From: Paenibacillus sp. PL2-23
GTDB lineage: Bacteria > Bacillota > Bacilli > Paenibacillales > Paenibacillaceae
Reading direction: 5' to 3'
Assembly: GCF_040834005.1 (NCBI RefSeq)
Contig: NZ_CP162129.1
Coordinates: 4,413,501 to 4,477,500 of the forward strand
Length of the DNA stretch: 64,000 nucleotides
Position numbers and translations under genes: made by a program. This document shows positions 24,960 through 33,071 of the stretch, piece by piece. Position 1 is the stretch's first letter. Every line of letters starts with the position of its first letter. The notes under the pieces were generated by a model. The model ran no database searches, was not told the origin of the DNA, and saw only the letters and a program-made list of their open reading frames with translations.

Positions 24960-26882
24960 TCAATGAACCAGCGCAGGCAACTCGTCCGCATGCGGCGCCA
25001 CCCAAACCGGGTCCCAGCTCAGTGCGAATCCTATACCTGCCTCTGCTTCGGCAGCTGCCAACAGGATCACGTTACCCATCTGCTCCGCCGAATCGCGAGG
25101 CACGGCGTTACCGATGTACTCTCGTGCCTTCGCATCCGAGCACCCCTCGAGCTGAAATGGCCGTCCGTCCGGAAGGAACTGCGGGAAGCTCTGTAGCATG
25201 GCGAGCTCGAACGTTGTCAGTGGACGGTGCCAAGTGCCATCGAGAGCCCGGATGATCCAGACGCCTCGCTCGTCGTCCGCCGGTACCGGTCGCGGATCCG
25301 CCACGGCCGCAGTCCCGGCATGGACATCCGCGCTGCCGATTATGGTTTTACTCGGCTGCTCCCATTCTTGGACACCCATCGTTCCCGCCCGCGGCGCGCC
25401 GTTAACTCGCATATCCGCTATGAGTTGGGCACCGCTCTGAACGTCAGAGCATCCGGTTACGGTGGCGGCGGGCTCAGCGGCATCCTGAACCCGATATTTG
25501 CATGAATGCCGTCCAGCTTTGTCCGAAAGGCGCGGATCGCTGACGCTACCAGCTGCCTGCATGATGCGATTAGCACCACGGATAGTCTTAGACTTCTCGT
25601 GCCAATCCTGCACGCCGTAGCTATCAGGCATAAGCTTTGTATTAACTGATGGATCAGCGATGGCGATCGCGCCGCTCCCCAGCCGGGTACCGATAACGCA
25701 CGGCGCAGGCTCGTCGGCCCGGACGATACGGTACTGCGCCGGATGGCGTCCCGAGCGCTCGGGCATTGTCGGATCGCTGATACACGGAGCGCCTTGGTGT
25801 GGACCGGCGGCTCCCGTCACGCAATCGGCCGCTTCATTGATTGACTGCACACGCAGAAGGTTTGTCTTACCGTCTCCGTTGATTTGCAGACGCGGATCTG
25901 CGACCGCCGTTACACCGTTGCTTCGTCCTGGGCCAGCCGTACCGGTTACCGCTCCGCATGGCGTCTCCCACCCGGCTACGCCATAAGCGCCTGCGCGGGG
26001 CTCATGCACAACTCGGAGATTCTGATAGTTCACTTTCTGTAGGTCACGCCAGTCCCCGCCGGCAGGGATCAGCGCGAGTCGCATCCATGTCTTCCACTGG
26101 AGCCGCGGCAACTTATGCAACGGACCGCCGGCCGCAATGTCTCCTGGAATAGGTAACGGTCCAATCACGTCGCCAATCGAACGCATGGGCTTCGGCACTG
26201 GATAATAGATCACGTTCGGGATCTGTTTCGGGTCTCTGGCCATCAGCAGAAAGCGAACGCGCCGCTGGCCGAGCCCTCCGATCTCCCCGAGATTGTGATC
26301 TGCTCGGATGCTCACCTCGTAACCGTACTTCTCCAGCAATTTCTCAATTCGCTTGAGCAGCGGCTTACCGCGGGAAGTGATCCGTGGCACATTTTCGAGT
26401 TGGATCACGGCCGGTATTGCCCCGCCGTACTCTTCGCATGCCTCCAAAGACAACTCCAAGCCACTCACGGTTAGGTAATTGAGAGCCTGGTACTTGTCGC
26501 TGGCTGACCGTTCCTGCGGCAAAAGTCCACTCAGCCCCTTGCATGGCGGGCTTAGAAAAAGAAAGAACGGTACCTGCTCCTTGAATGCCAGCCACACATC
26601 CCGTGGCGTTACCTCCTGCCAGTCCGCCGGGGGCTCGTGCCCATGCCAAGCCTCATACTGCCATCGCCGGAACAAATCCATCGTGACCGCCGTCTGCTCG
26701 CCGGTGATTAAATCATGGTTGAGATTGGCGACCGGGTCATTGTCAATCGAGCAAAGGAGTTTGAAACGATATAGATTACCGCCGAATTCCACCTGCGACT
26801 GGAGGAGACCCGCGGACTCGCCGCCGATCCCCCCAAACAGTACTGCTGCCGTTTTGAACTGAACGTTATCATTCACTAACAT
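24960..26882 (-). CDS. DNA cytosine-5 methyltransferase with internal repeats
   Basis: 640 aa, longer than ordinary phage Dcm enzymes. N-terminal AdoMet site (TAAVLFGGIGGESAGLLQSQ), catalytic LSPPCKGLSGLLP near residue 135, QLENVPRI near 180 and QRRVRFLLMARD near 225 are motifs I, IV, VI and VIII. Between residues about 290 and 540, where the target-recognition domain belongs, are six degenerate ~40-residue repeats, typically YGVQ-W-P-TI-G...AVADPR. The closing motif GNAVPRDSAEQMGNVILLAA (motif X) follows. It probably protects phage DNA. Repeats suggest modular or evolving sequence recognition. Confidence 0.92.
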   Translation of the reverse strand: MLVNDNVQFKTAAVLFGGIGGESAGLLQSQVEFGGNLYRFKLLCSIDNDPVANLNHDLITGEQTAVTMDLFRRWQYEAWHGHEPPADWQEVTPRDVWLAFKEQVPFFLFLSPPCKGLSGLLPQERSASDKYQALNYLTVSGLELSLEACEEYGGAIPAVIQLENVPRITSRGKPLLKRIEKLLEKYGYEVSIRADHNLGEIGGLGQRRVRFLLMARDPKQIPNVIYYPVPKPMRSIGDVIGPLPIPGDIAAGGPLHKLPRLQWKTWMRLALIPAGGDWRDLQKVNYQNLRVVHEPRAGAYGVAGWETPCGAVTGTAGPGRSNGVTAVADPRLQINGDGKTNLLRVQSINEAADCVTGAAGPHQGAPCISDPTMPERSGRHPAQYRIVRADEPAPCVIGTRLGSGAIAIADPSVNTKLMPDSYGVQDWHEKSKTIRGANRIMQAAGSVSDPRLSDKAGRHSCKYRVQDAAEPAATVTGCSDVQSGAQLIADMRVNGAPRAGTMGVQEWEQPSKTIIGSADVHAGTAAVADPRPVPADDERGVWIIRALDGTWHRPLTTFELAMLQSFPQFLPDGRPFQLEGCSDAKAREYIGNAVPRDSAEQMGNVILLAAAEAEAGIGFALSWDPVWVAPHADELPALVH

Positions 26883-28021
26883 CAGGAAGCCTGCCTATTA
26901 TCGTTCGGCATCATCAGCCCCACATGCCGCTCATTGTAATAAGCAAAGAACTCACGAACAAAGCTGGACACGTCTCTGCCTGGATGTAGCTCGGCCAAAT
27001 CCGCCGTGATGAAGTTTACGGTCCGTTGCAGTAAGTCGAACAGTTCCGTCATCACTCGCTCACGGTCGATCTCGGCAGCTTCAACGTCATAGCTCAAAGC
27101 TTCAACCGCCTCATAGATGCGCGCACGCTCGACATTGGCAATGGCCACCGACAGAATCGGAATGCGAAGTGCGATGAAGCAGCCATCCTCCCTGACCGCC
27201 TGTTCGATGGTCTTTAGGAGCAGTAGTCGTTCCGAATCAGTCCGCTCGAGCTCCTCCTCCGTGCTTTCTAGCTTTTCAGCAAGCCTCTTGTACCGTGCCA
27301 AGTCCTCACCGCGCTTGTCAATTAAGGCGCTCACTTCTTCAGCACGCTTTTCCGCCTCAGCCTGCCAGCTTGCGCATGCCACCTGAAGCTCCGCCAATTC
27401 CTGCTCGCGCTCTGCCGCACGCTTTTCCATGTGCTCCAGTACGTCGGAGCCTGACGGTTTCCCCTGGCCCTGTTCGTTGAAGGCAATAATCCCCCGCACC
27501 TCAGCCTTCTGTTCGATCTGTTCCGCAACACGTTTGTCCACCTCCGACACCGGCTTATTCGGAGAAAGGAGTTCCAACTCCCGTTCCTCGGCATCAATTT
27601 CCCGAATGCCCCACTCCTTCAGCATCTCGTATCCCTTTGGACCCGACAAGCCCAGTGAACGAAGAGCTGAGCTCCTTTTCTCTCCGTTCAGCCTGCGCTG
27701 CAGGTACTGTTCCTTCGTTACGGTAATATCCGCTTTCGTTTCTAGCGCCATCCCAACCGCCTCCTCCTCGGTGATCTGCCAGTCCTTGAGTTGCTTAGCA
27801 AGCTCCCGCCGATCATTGTTAAAATGCTTTAAGACAATATCAGCACGGCTGCGCCCCTCCTGCACTGCCAGCAAATATTCATCTTTGGTCATCGTCCGCT
27901 CCCACTTCTTGATCAGCGGACCTTCCTTTTTCTCGCGGACACGACGGTCGTGCTCAGCTTGTTGGGCCGGTGTCATAATCCACGACTTGACTGGACTAAA
28001 ACCATTCTCCCTTCTTCCCAT
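26882..28021 (-). CDS. Hypothetical coiled-coil phage protein
   Basis: 379 aa from ATG 28021 (GGAGGTG, 7-nt spacing). The N-terminal third has two similar segments built on MTKDEYLLAVQEGRSRADIV and VTKEQYLQRRLNGEKRSSAL, each followed by a short helical hairpin. These look like duplicated helix-turn-helix-type modules that read 'LKHFNNDRRELAKQLKDWQI' and 'LGLSGPKGYEMLKEWGI'. Residues about 205-275 are coiled coil. The C-terminus resembles small dUTPase-adjacent helical tails (VNFITADLAELHPGRD). It overlaps the cytosine methylase by 1 nt. No catalytic function seen; DNA binding is likely. Confidence 0.7.
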   Translation of the reverse strand: MGRRENGFSPVKSWIMTPAQQAEHDRRVREKKEGPLIKKWERTMTKDEYLLAVQEGRSRADIVLKHFNNDRRELAKQLKDWQITEEEAVGMALETKADITVTKEQYLQRRLNGEKRSSALRSLGLSGPKGYEMLKEWGIREIDAEERELELLSPNKPVSEVDKRVAEQIEQKAEVRGIIAFNEQGQGKPSGSDVLEHMEKRAAEREQELAELQVACASWQAEAEKRAEEVSALIDKRGEDLARYKRLAEKLESTEEELERTDSERLLLLKTIEQAVREDGCFIALRIPILSVAIANVERARIYEAVEALSYDVEAAEIDRERVMTELFDLLQRTVNFITADLAELHPGRDVSSFVREFFAYYNERHVGLMMPNDNRQAS

Positions 28022-28035
28022 CCCCAACACCTCCA

Positions 28036-28257
28036 TCAGTCCCAGCAAACATAGCCAGCTCTCGCCGTATCCAGATGTTCCTCTTTAAACGGCTTGACCG
28101 TTAGTGCAACGCCCTCAAGTACAATTGTTTGCTGTTCCTTAATCGTCTTCAATTGCTCCACCATCTGCGTGGGCACGACCGTAAGGCCGTGCTCATGCAG
28201 CTTTCGTACATTTCGGCGGCCGATCGCTTGCTCAGCCCATTTAATCAATTGGCTCAA
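28036..28257 (-). CDS. Small hypothetical phage protein
   Basis: 73 aa: SQLIKWAEQAIGRRNVRKLH, then GLTVVPTQMVEQLKTIKEQQ and a short beta end with VLEGVALTVKPF. It overlaps the upstream gene by 4 nt. Predicted helix-helix-beta. No family recognised; it belongs to the run of coupled early genes. Confidence 0.6.
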   Translation of the reverse strand: MSQLIKWAEQAIGRRNVRKLHEHGLTVVPTQMVEQLKTIKEQQTIVLEGVALTVKPFKEEHLDTARAGYVCWD

Positions 28258-29261
28258 GCAGCTCCACCTCTTGACTCTTCAATTCGCTTCTTGTATTTGG
28301 TCCATGCCGAAGAGAGCTTTGTCGATGGGATACCGAGTGTTTTGGCGATATCCATCCAGGTCTCTCCTGATTTCTTCCGCTCGAGCAGCGTCGGGAAGTC
28401 GAATGGGATGTCTTCGAAGGATGGTTTCTCCGTGAGAATGATGGCTTCAACATCAAGTGGATCAGGAGATTCGGTCGATTCATTTTGCACTACGTTAATC
28501 TCCCGTCCTTCCATGATTGACTGTTCCCAATCCGAGAGATCGCCTTCGTCGGAGTGTTCTACTGGCTGCTCTTCGCTATCCTCCAGTTCGATATCTTCCT
28601 CGACCCGTTGCTCTAACTCATCATCATTCAAGTCTTCTTCGCCCACTCTATATGGCACATCTGGTTCATCATTATCGACCTTCGGCTGCTCTGCCTTTTC
28701 CTTACGCAACTCGTCCCACTTGGCTGCCAACGGTGCAACCCGGGAACGATATTCGTCAATCAATTCGACGATCTTTCCACTACTTAATCCGTATTCATTA
28801 GCGAGTCGCAAATACGTGTCGCCCTGATCAAGCCTCGCTACCCATGCATAGAACGGCCAGGGAAGGTCATCAAAAGACGGCGCCAGTAGAGCTAAGATGA
28901 ATTCGTCCACTACCTCGCGGCTGATTTCTTCTGGGACATCAGCGATCGGATCCGACTTTCTAGCAACACCGAGATCCATCTCCAATTGCTCACCCTCCGA
29001 CTGCACTTCCGAAACGACACCCTGTTCGTCAACCTGGTAACTCCGGATCGGCTTCTCTGTTCTGGTGTTAATCTGAACGTTGTACCGAACGATCTCAGAA
29101 TCGATAGCGATAGCCACACGGCCATCCAGCATCTCCGATAACATGTCGATCTTGCCATGTAGAGCACCGTCCGAAACCTCCAGAACGATTTCTTTCACGC
29201 CTTTCGGCTTCAGGTTAATTTTTTTCAACAATGCCTTAAACTCTGTGTGCGACATATCCAC
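28254..29261 (-). CDS. Hypothetical acidic protein with C-terminal helix-turn-helix
   Basis: 335 aa. Residues 1-75 form an alpha/beta domain (SHTEFKALLKKINLKPKGVK, VVLEVSDGALHGKIDML-like region, VRYNVQINTR). The middle is very acidic (EDLNDDELEQRVEEDIELED). Two stretches, FYAWVARLDQGDTYLRLANE near residue 140 and WMDIAKTLGIPSTKLSSAWT near residue 310, look like related helix-turn-helix units (both contain a WxxIA/LANEYGLSS-type turn). It is likely a DNA-binding early protein of unknown function. It lies between RusA and a small ORF with 4-nt overlaps. Confidence 0.65.
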   Translation of the reverse strand: MDMSHTEFKALLKKINLKPKGVKEIVLEVSDGALHGKIDMLSEMLDGRVAIAIDSEIVRYNVQINTRTEKPIRSYQVDEQGVVSEVQSEGEQLEMDLGVARKSDPIADVPEEISREVVDEFILALLAPSFDDLPWPFYAWVARLDQGDTYLRLANEYGLSSGKIVELIDEYRSRVAPLAAKWDELRKEKAEQPKVDNDEPDVPYRVGEEDLNDDELEQRVEEDIELEDSEEQPVEHSDEGDLSDWEQSIMEGREINVVQNESTESPDPLDVEAIILTEKPSFEDIPFDFPTLLERKKSGETWMDIAKTLGIPSTKLSSAWTKYKKRIEESRGGAA

Positions 29262-29678
29262 TCACGCTCCCAATTGTCGAATGATAACCTCGATCCGAGG
29301 TTTAAAACTGTAACGCTTGCGGGCGTACGCATCGACGACCTGGCTGTCATCCACCCACATGACACCCTTCAGCGCGTCCTTTACGCCTTTCAGATAGTTA
29401 TCAGCGTCGGGCTTGGACACGGGGTAAATCTCGCCGGCTTCCGCAGCTGCCGCCTTCTTCTTGCTGAAACTCTTAGGAATAGAGCGATAAGCAATAACCA
29501 TAACAGCCAGTGGTCCGGCTAATAACGTTGGTGGTGTGTGTTCTGCAGCAGCGATCCGCACGTAGTCCTTGTAGTCCCTACTCTTTTTCGGATCATACAT
29601 CCGTACAAATCCACCCTGCGTGGATGCACGCGGCCGTCCCTGCGAAACCGGTTCACCATAAACAGTGAACTTGATCAT
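29262..29678 (-). CDS. rusA: RusA-family Holliday junction resolvase
   Basis: 138 aa. FTVYGEPVSQGRPRASTQGG at the N-terminus and the acidic catalytic motif KPDADNYLKGVKDALKGVMW followed by VDDSQVVDAYARKRY are diagnostic of RusA. It cuts four-way junctions arising in phage replication or recombination before packaging. Its ATG overlaps the stop of the 32-aa ORF upstream (ATGA). Confidence 0.92.
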   Translation of the reverse strand: MIKFTVYGEPVSQGRPRASTQGGFVRMYDPKKSRDYKDYVRIAAAEHTPPTLLAGPLAVMVIAYRSIPKSFSKKKAAAAEAGEIYPVSKPDADNYLKGVKDALKGVMWVDDSQVVDAYARKRYSFKPRIEVIIRQLGA

Positions 29679-29773
29679 GAGTTTCTCCTCCTACGACGCC
29701 GACAAGGATGCAGCGTGTACACCTCTCCGATCACTTGGCCTTTATGCCATATCCGCTTCAGTCTGTATCTCAT
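29675..29773 (-). CDS. 32-aa basic ORF between dnaB-like and rusA-like genes
   Basis: ATG 29773 to TGA 29675, with 4-nt ATGA overlaps at both ends (DnaB stop and RusA start). The product RYRLKRIWHKGQVIGEVYTL then ends in a run of six arginines and NS. The arginine codons also create the AGGAGGAG ribosome site of rusA. It may be a real peptide or merely a coupling ORF that carries ribosomes into rusA. Confidence 0.5.
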   Translation of the reverse strand: MRYRLKRIWHKGQVIGEVYTLHPCRRRRRRNS

Positions 29774-31209
29774 GCGCCTTTCTTCCCTCCTCCGTACATA
29801 TCCGGTATTCGCTTGCCCGTATGCTCCTCCGGAAGCTCCGACGTAGTGCTGTAGGTCTGCTCCAGATTGACAAATTTGTTGAAATTCTTCATGAACACCA
29901 GCTCCACTGTGCCGACCGGGCCGTTTCGCTGTTTTGAGATTATGATCTCAATGATGTTCTTCTTGTCGGATTCCTTATCGTAATAGTCGTCCCGATAAAG
30001 GAAAGCCACGATGTCGGCATCCTGCTCAATGGCGCCCGACTCCCGCAGATCCGACATCATCGGCCGCTTGTCCTGTCGCTGTTCTACGCCGCGACTTAGC
30101 TGCGACAGTGCGATGACCGGTACCTCGAGCTCCCGGGCAATCTGCTTAAGCGTCCTGCTGATCTGCGAAACCTCTTCCTGCCGGTTCGTACCGCGACGGC
30201 CGCTGCCCTGAATAAGCTGCAGGTAATCAATCAGTATCATGCCGAGTCCAGTTTCCTTCTTCAGCCGGCGGCACTTGGCTCGAATCTCGTTCACTGTAAT
30301 TCCTGGTGTATCATCGATGTGGATATCAGCGTCGGCCAGAGTGCTTATGGCCATCGCCATTCGTTCCCAGTCGTCATTCTCAAACCGACCAGTTCGCATG
30401 CGACTCGCATCGATCTTGCCTTCAGAGCAGATCATACGCTGCACGAGCTGCGCCGCGGACATCTCCAGAGAGAAGATTGCCACCGTCTCCTTCGCCTGTA
30501 CGCCGACGTTTTGGGCAACATTTAACGCGAAAGCCGTCTTTCCGACGGAAGGACGCGCTGCAATGATGATCAAATCGTTCTTCTGAAATCCAGCCGTCAT
30601 GCGGTCCAGATCGACAAAGCCTGACGAGATGCCGGTCACGCCCCGGTTGATGTCCTTGGTGTTATAGCGCTCCTCTGCTTCCTCCCAAACCTGCATGAGT
30701 ACCTGTTTCATTGCGGCGAACTCTCGAGTCGGAACGGTCTGGTCGGAGAGCTTGGATACAGCCGTCTCAGCCATGGCGATAAAGCCTTTTACATCTTGCT
30801 CCTCACCAGCATTGCGCAGCAGGTTAATCGCAACATCCACCGCCTGTCGGCGAAGGAACATCTCATTCACCCGAGCAGCATAATGGGCGACGTTCGCTGC
30901 TGTTGGGACCGACTCAGCAAGCCGCGCCAAATAGCTTACACCACCGATTTTTCCGAGCTCCTCACTGTCCTGCAAACGGGCCGTCACTGTGATCAAATCA
31001 AGCGGCTGCTCCTCATCCCGTAGTTGCCGCATCGCTCGGAAAATACGCGCATGTCCCTGCTCGTGGAACTCACCACCTTGCAAAATATCGTCAACAACAT
31101 CAAAAGTGGCTTGGTCGATTAAGATAGACCCGAGAACCGCATGCTCAGCCTGAATATCAACAGCCTTCTCGATTCCCATGGCTTGCAACAACGCGTCACG
31201 GTCAAACAT
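29770..31209 (-). CDS. Replicative DNA helicase (DnaB-like)
   Basis: 479 aa, full length for DnaB. It has an N-terminal primase-binding domain (HAVLGSILIDQATFDVVDDI), Walker A IIAARPSVGKTAFAL near residue 215, Walker B MILIDYLQLIQG near residue 320, and RELEVPVIALSQLSRGVEQR with an R-finger region before LYRDDYYDKES. It unwinds DNA at the phage fork. The upstream gene encodes a G39P-like loader and overlaps by 8 nt. Confidence 0.95.
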   Translation of the reverse strand: MFDRDALLQAMGIEKAVDIQAEHAVLGSILIDQATFDVVDDILQGGEFHEQGHARIFRAMRQLRDEEQPLDLITVTARLQDSEELGKIGGVSYLARLAESVPTAANVAHYAARVNEMFLRRQAVDVAINLLRNAGEEQDVKGFIAMAETAVSKLSDQTVPTREFAAMKQVLMQVWEEAEERYNTKDINRGVTGISSGFVDLDRMTAGFQKNDLIIIAARPSVGKTAFALNVAQNVGVQAKETVAIFSLEMSAAQLVQRMICSEGKIDASRMRTGRFENDDWERMAMAISTLADADIHIDDTPGITVNEIRAKCRRLKKETGLGMILIDYLQLIQGSGRRGTNRQEEVSQISRTLKQIARELEVPVIALSQLSRGVEQRQDKRPMMSDLRESGAIEQDADIVAFLYRDDYYDKESDKKNIIEIIISKQRNGPVGTVELVFMKNFNKFVNLEQTYSTTSELPEEHTGKRIPDMYGGGKKGA

Positions 31210-31546
31210 TCCCTTCCCCCCTCAGGAGCCGACGCCCGCGCTCCCAGTAGTCCAGCGGTGGCGGTGTATCAGCGGCTCCCCAAACATCGAGATTGGCCAG
31301 ATGTGTAGCAGCAGCTTCCTTGCTCCGTTGCGCGTCCATCTGGTCGCCGAGCCGGCCCCGAATATCGGCAATTGTCGGCGGAAACCGCTCGGTCAGGATA
31401 TGTCTCTCAACATGGTCCCGTGCAGTCTCAAACGGGAAGTCTTGGAGATACTTCGCATGATGCTCCAGGCTCTGCGGACTTGAATCGAAACTCGGATAAG
31501 TGCGTTTGATAATGCCAAAAAGGTCAATGACCTGAAGCTTGTTCAC
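31202..31546 (-). CDS. G39P-like helicase loader/inhibitor
   Basis: 114 aa, GTG start at 31546 after GGAGGAG. The sequence VIDLFGIIKRTYPSFDSSPQ, ETARDHVERHILTERFPPTI and ADIRGRL matches the N-terminal domain of SPP1 G39P, which carries the helicase to the initiator. Gene order initiator - loader - helicase is the same as SPP1 38-39-40. It overlaps its neighbours by 8 and 23 nt. Confidence 0.8.
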   Translation of the reverse strand: MNKLQVIDLFGIIKRTYPSFDSSPQSLEHHAKYLQDFPFETARDHVERHILTERFPPTIADIRGRLGDQMDAQRSKEAAATHLANLDVWGAADTPPPLDYWERGRRLLRGEGNV

Positions 31547-32420
31547 GTCTCAACTCCTCCTCTCGTAGTCGTTCGAGCTCGTCCAGCTCGCGTTGCTGTT
31601 TGCTTTTGTAACCAGCAGATTGGTTGCCGGAGCCAAGGGCGACTGCTACGTGCGGCACCGCGGCAGTTATGGCTTTCGACTTCTCCCACTCGTCATAAAT
31701 CCGTGGAACTATAAAATTAAAACTCCGGATCTCGTCTCTAGGATGGCGTGGCCTGTATTCATCGAAGGCGCGATCGATACAGGTCTTGATCAAAGGGGAC
31801 GGCACCCCCGTTGCCACCAGTTGCTGAATTTCTTGAAAGTCGGAAGGACTTACAGCAAAGCCCTTTCCCCTTCGTCGAACAAAATGACTTTCGATCTCGT
31901 TGATGAGTCGACTTTGTTCATGCTCATCTACTACAACTACTACAAGATCTTTTGTAATATCTTTTAGATCGGACACTTTTGTCTGATCACTCGGCATCTG
32001 ATCGGACATATTTGTCTGATCACTACACGAAAATTCACTGTGATCGGACATTTTTGTCTGATCACTTTTATCTGATCGGACATTTTTGTCCGGGGCATGA
32101 TTCGGATATTTCTTCGAATTTTTGACAGATAAGATGAGCCCGCGGGGCGCCCTGGTCACCCGTATGTAATGGTGCTCTTCCAAGGAGCTGAGCCACCGGC
32201 TCACCGTTTTTTCACTCACGCCAAACTTCTCTGCCAACTCTGGCAGTTGTAACGGCTTGTTCCCGAGTACGATGCCCCAGACCGTCCCCTCCTTCTCCTT
32301 CTCTGCTGTTGTGGAGCTGATACACCATAGGAAAAGCCATATCGCGCTGCCTATTCGTTTGTAATGTTCTGGCTCCAGCAGACCGGAGTACATCGGAAAA
32401 GGATAGCTGTCTTGAGGCAT
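31524..32420 (-). CDS. Phage replication initiator (DnaD/O-like) with internal iterons
   Basis: 298 aa. Residues about 10-105 form a winged helix (IGSAIWLFLWCISSTTAEKE, LAEKFGVSEKTVSRWLSSLE) as in phage replication proteins O/G38P. The middle (about 110-150) is Ser/Asp/Gln-rich, encoded by four DNA repeats (SDKSDQTKMSD type). The C-terminal part (FNFIVPRIYDEWEKSKAITA) has the look of a helicase-loader-interacting tail. The initiator probably binds the iterons within its own gene, as lambda O and SPP1 G38P do. Confidence 0.82.
   Translation of the reverse strand: MPQDSYPFPMYSGLLEPEHYKRIGSAIWLFLWCISSTTAEKEKEGTVWGIVLGNKPLQLPELAEKFGVSEKTVSRWLSSLEEHHYIRVTRAPRGLILSVKNSKKYPNHAPDKNVRSDKSDQTKMSDHSEFSCSDQTNMSDQMPSDQTKVSDLKDITKDLVVVVVDEHEQSRLINEIESHFVRRRGKGFAVSPSDFQEIQQLVATGVPSPLIKTCIDRAFDEYRPRHPRDEIRSFNFIVPRIYDEWEKSKAITAAVPHVAVALGSGNQSAGYKSKQQRELDELERLREEELRREQASGH
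31929..32097 (-). repeat. Four iterons and AT-rich flank: putative replication origin
   Basis: On the plus strand a 24-nt unit, GATCGGACA-N6-GTCTGATCAC, starts at 31967, 32000 and 32042, and a fourth, shorter copy starts at 32074. Spacings are 33, 42 and 32 bp, close to three or four DNA turns. Each unit is an imperfect palindrome (GATCnGACA...TGTCnGATC), so every complete copy is flanked by two GATC sites. An AT-rich run lies next to the array at 31929-31966. It lies inside the initiator gene, as do the origins of lambda and SPP1. Confidence 0.7.
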
Positions 32421-32431
32421 CCGCTCATCCC

Positions 32432-32584
32432 CTAAATTGCAATAATCTTTTCAGTACCGACTTCTCGGTGGACTAAGTGCAGTTGCGTCGGCAGACTCTT
32501 GGCAACAAGCCAATTATCAGCGTTTAGGCCTGCCGCCTTGATTTGCGCTAACTGGCGCCGCGTTGGACGCTTGCCGTTCTTCAT
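32432..32584 (-). CDS. DUF6906-like small protein
   Basis: 50 aa, ATG 32584 overlapping the previous stop (ATGA). KNGKRPTRRQLAQIKAAGLN followed by DNWLVAKSLPTQLHLVHREV and IIAI is the pattern of the small DUF6906 family common in Firmicutes prophages. It is basic at the N-terminus, then beta. Function unknown. It lies just upstream of the initiator gene. Confidence 0.75.
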   Translation of the reverse strand: MKNGKRPTRRQLAQIKAAGLNADNWLVAKSLPTQLHLVHREVGTEKIIAI

Positions 32585-32874
32585 GAGTGACCTACGCTAA
32601 ACATCCGAACATCCAGCATGCCGGCACGGCCATGTTGCATCAGCATCCCAGCCGTCACACCTTTGCCCATTTCTTCAATCGTTCTTGTCAGCACCTTAGG
32701 CATGTCCTCTGGTTGCGTGAGTTGTGCAACTTGGCCGCCGATAATACGAGCCACCGCCTCCAAATGCTCTTGCGCTGCATCTCCACCTTTAGCAATAGCT
32801 TCATCCATCCATCTGTTCATAACAGCTATCTTTTCTTTCAAATAGATCGCTCCCTCATGATTTTCTCTTTCCAT
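32581..32874 (-). CDS. Small helical hypothetical protein
   Basis: 97 aa. ERENHEGAIYLKEKIAVMNR leads to a helical body (AAQEHLEAVARIIGGQVAQL; IEEMGKGVTAGMLMQHGRAG). Its start overlaps the preceding gene by 37 nt. No family recognised with confidence. Confidence 0.55.
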   Translation of the reverse strand: MERENHEGAIYLKEKIAVMNRWMDEAIAKGGDAAQEHLEAVARIIGGQVAQLTQPEDMPKVLTRTIEEMGKGVTAGMLMQHGRAGMLDVRMFSVGHS

Positions 32875-33071
32875 TCTCGTGGCCAGTCAGACCCTTTGCA
32901 CTTACTTGCCTCAATCTTGAAATGCCGACGACCCTGAACGAAGGAAACGAATTGCCTGCTCCGCTCCTCGTAATAGAAACCGTTTAGAACCGGTTCCCCC
33001 ATGGCGATTATTCCAGAAGAATTCGGAGCAGGATCGTCCAGCATGAATAGGTCAATTTGCTCAGCTTGCAT
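32838..33071 (-). CDS. Small hypothetical phage protein
   Basis: 77 aa from ATG 33071, which overlaps the end of the exonuclease gene. QAEQIDLFMLDDPAPNSSGI is followed by VLNGFYYEERSRQFVSFVQG and a basic tail. The reading frame continues upstream, but codons there belong to the exonuclease gene. Unknown function. Confidence 0.6.
   Translation of the reverse strand: MQAEQIDLFMLDDPAPNSSGIIAMGEPVLNGFYYEERSRQFVSFVQGRRHFKIEASKCKGSDWPREWKEKIMRERSI

Noticed and set aside
31967..32097. The four repeats as a CRISPR-like array
   Set aside because: Units are palindromic, lie within a coding gene, and the spacers are only 8-18 bp and partly coding repeats; iterons fit better.
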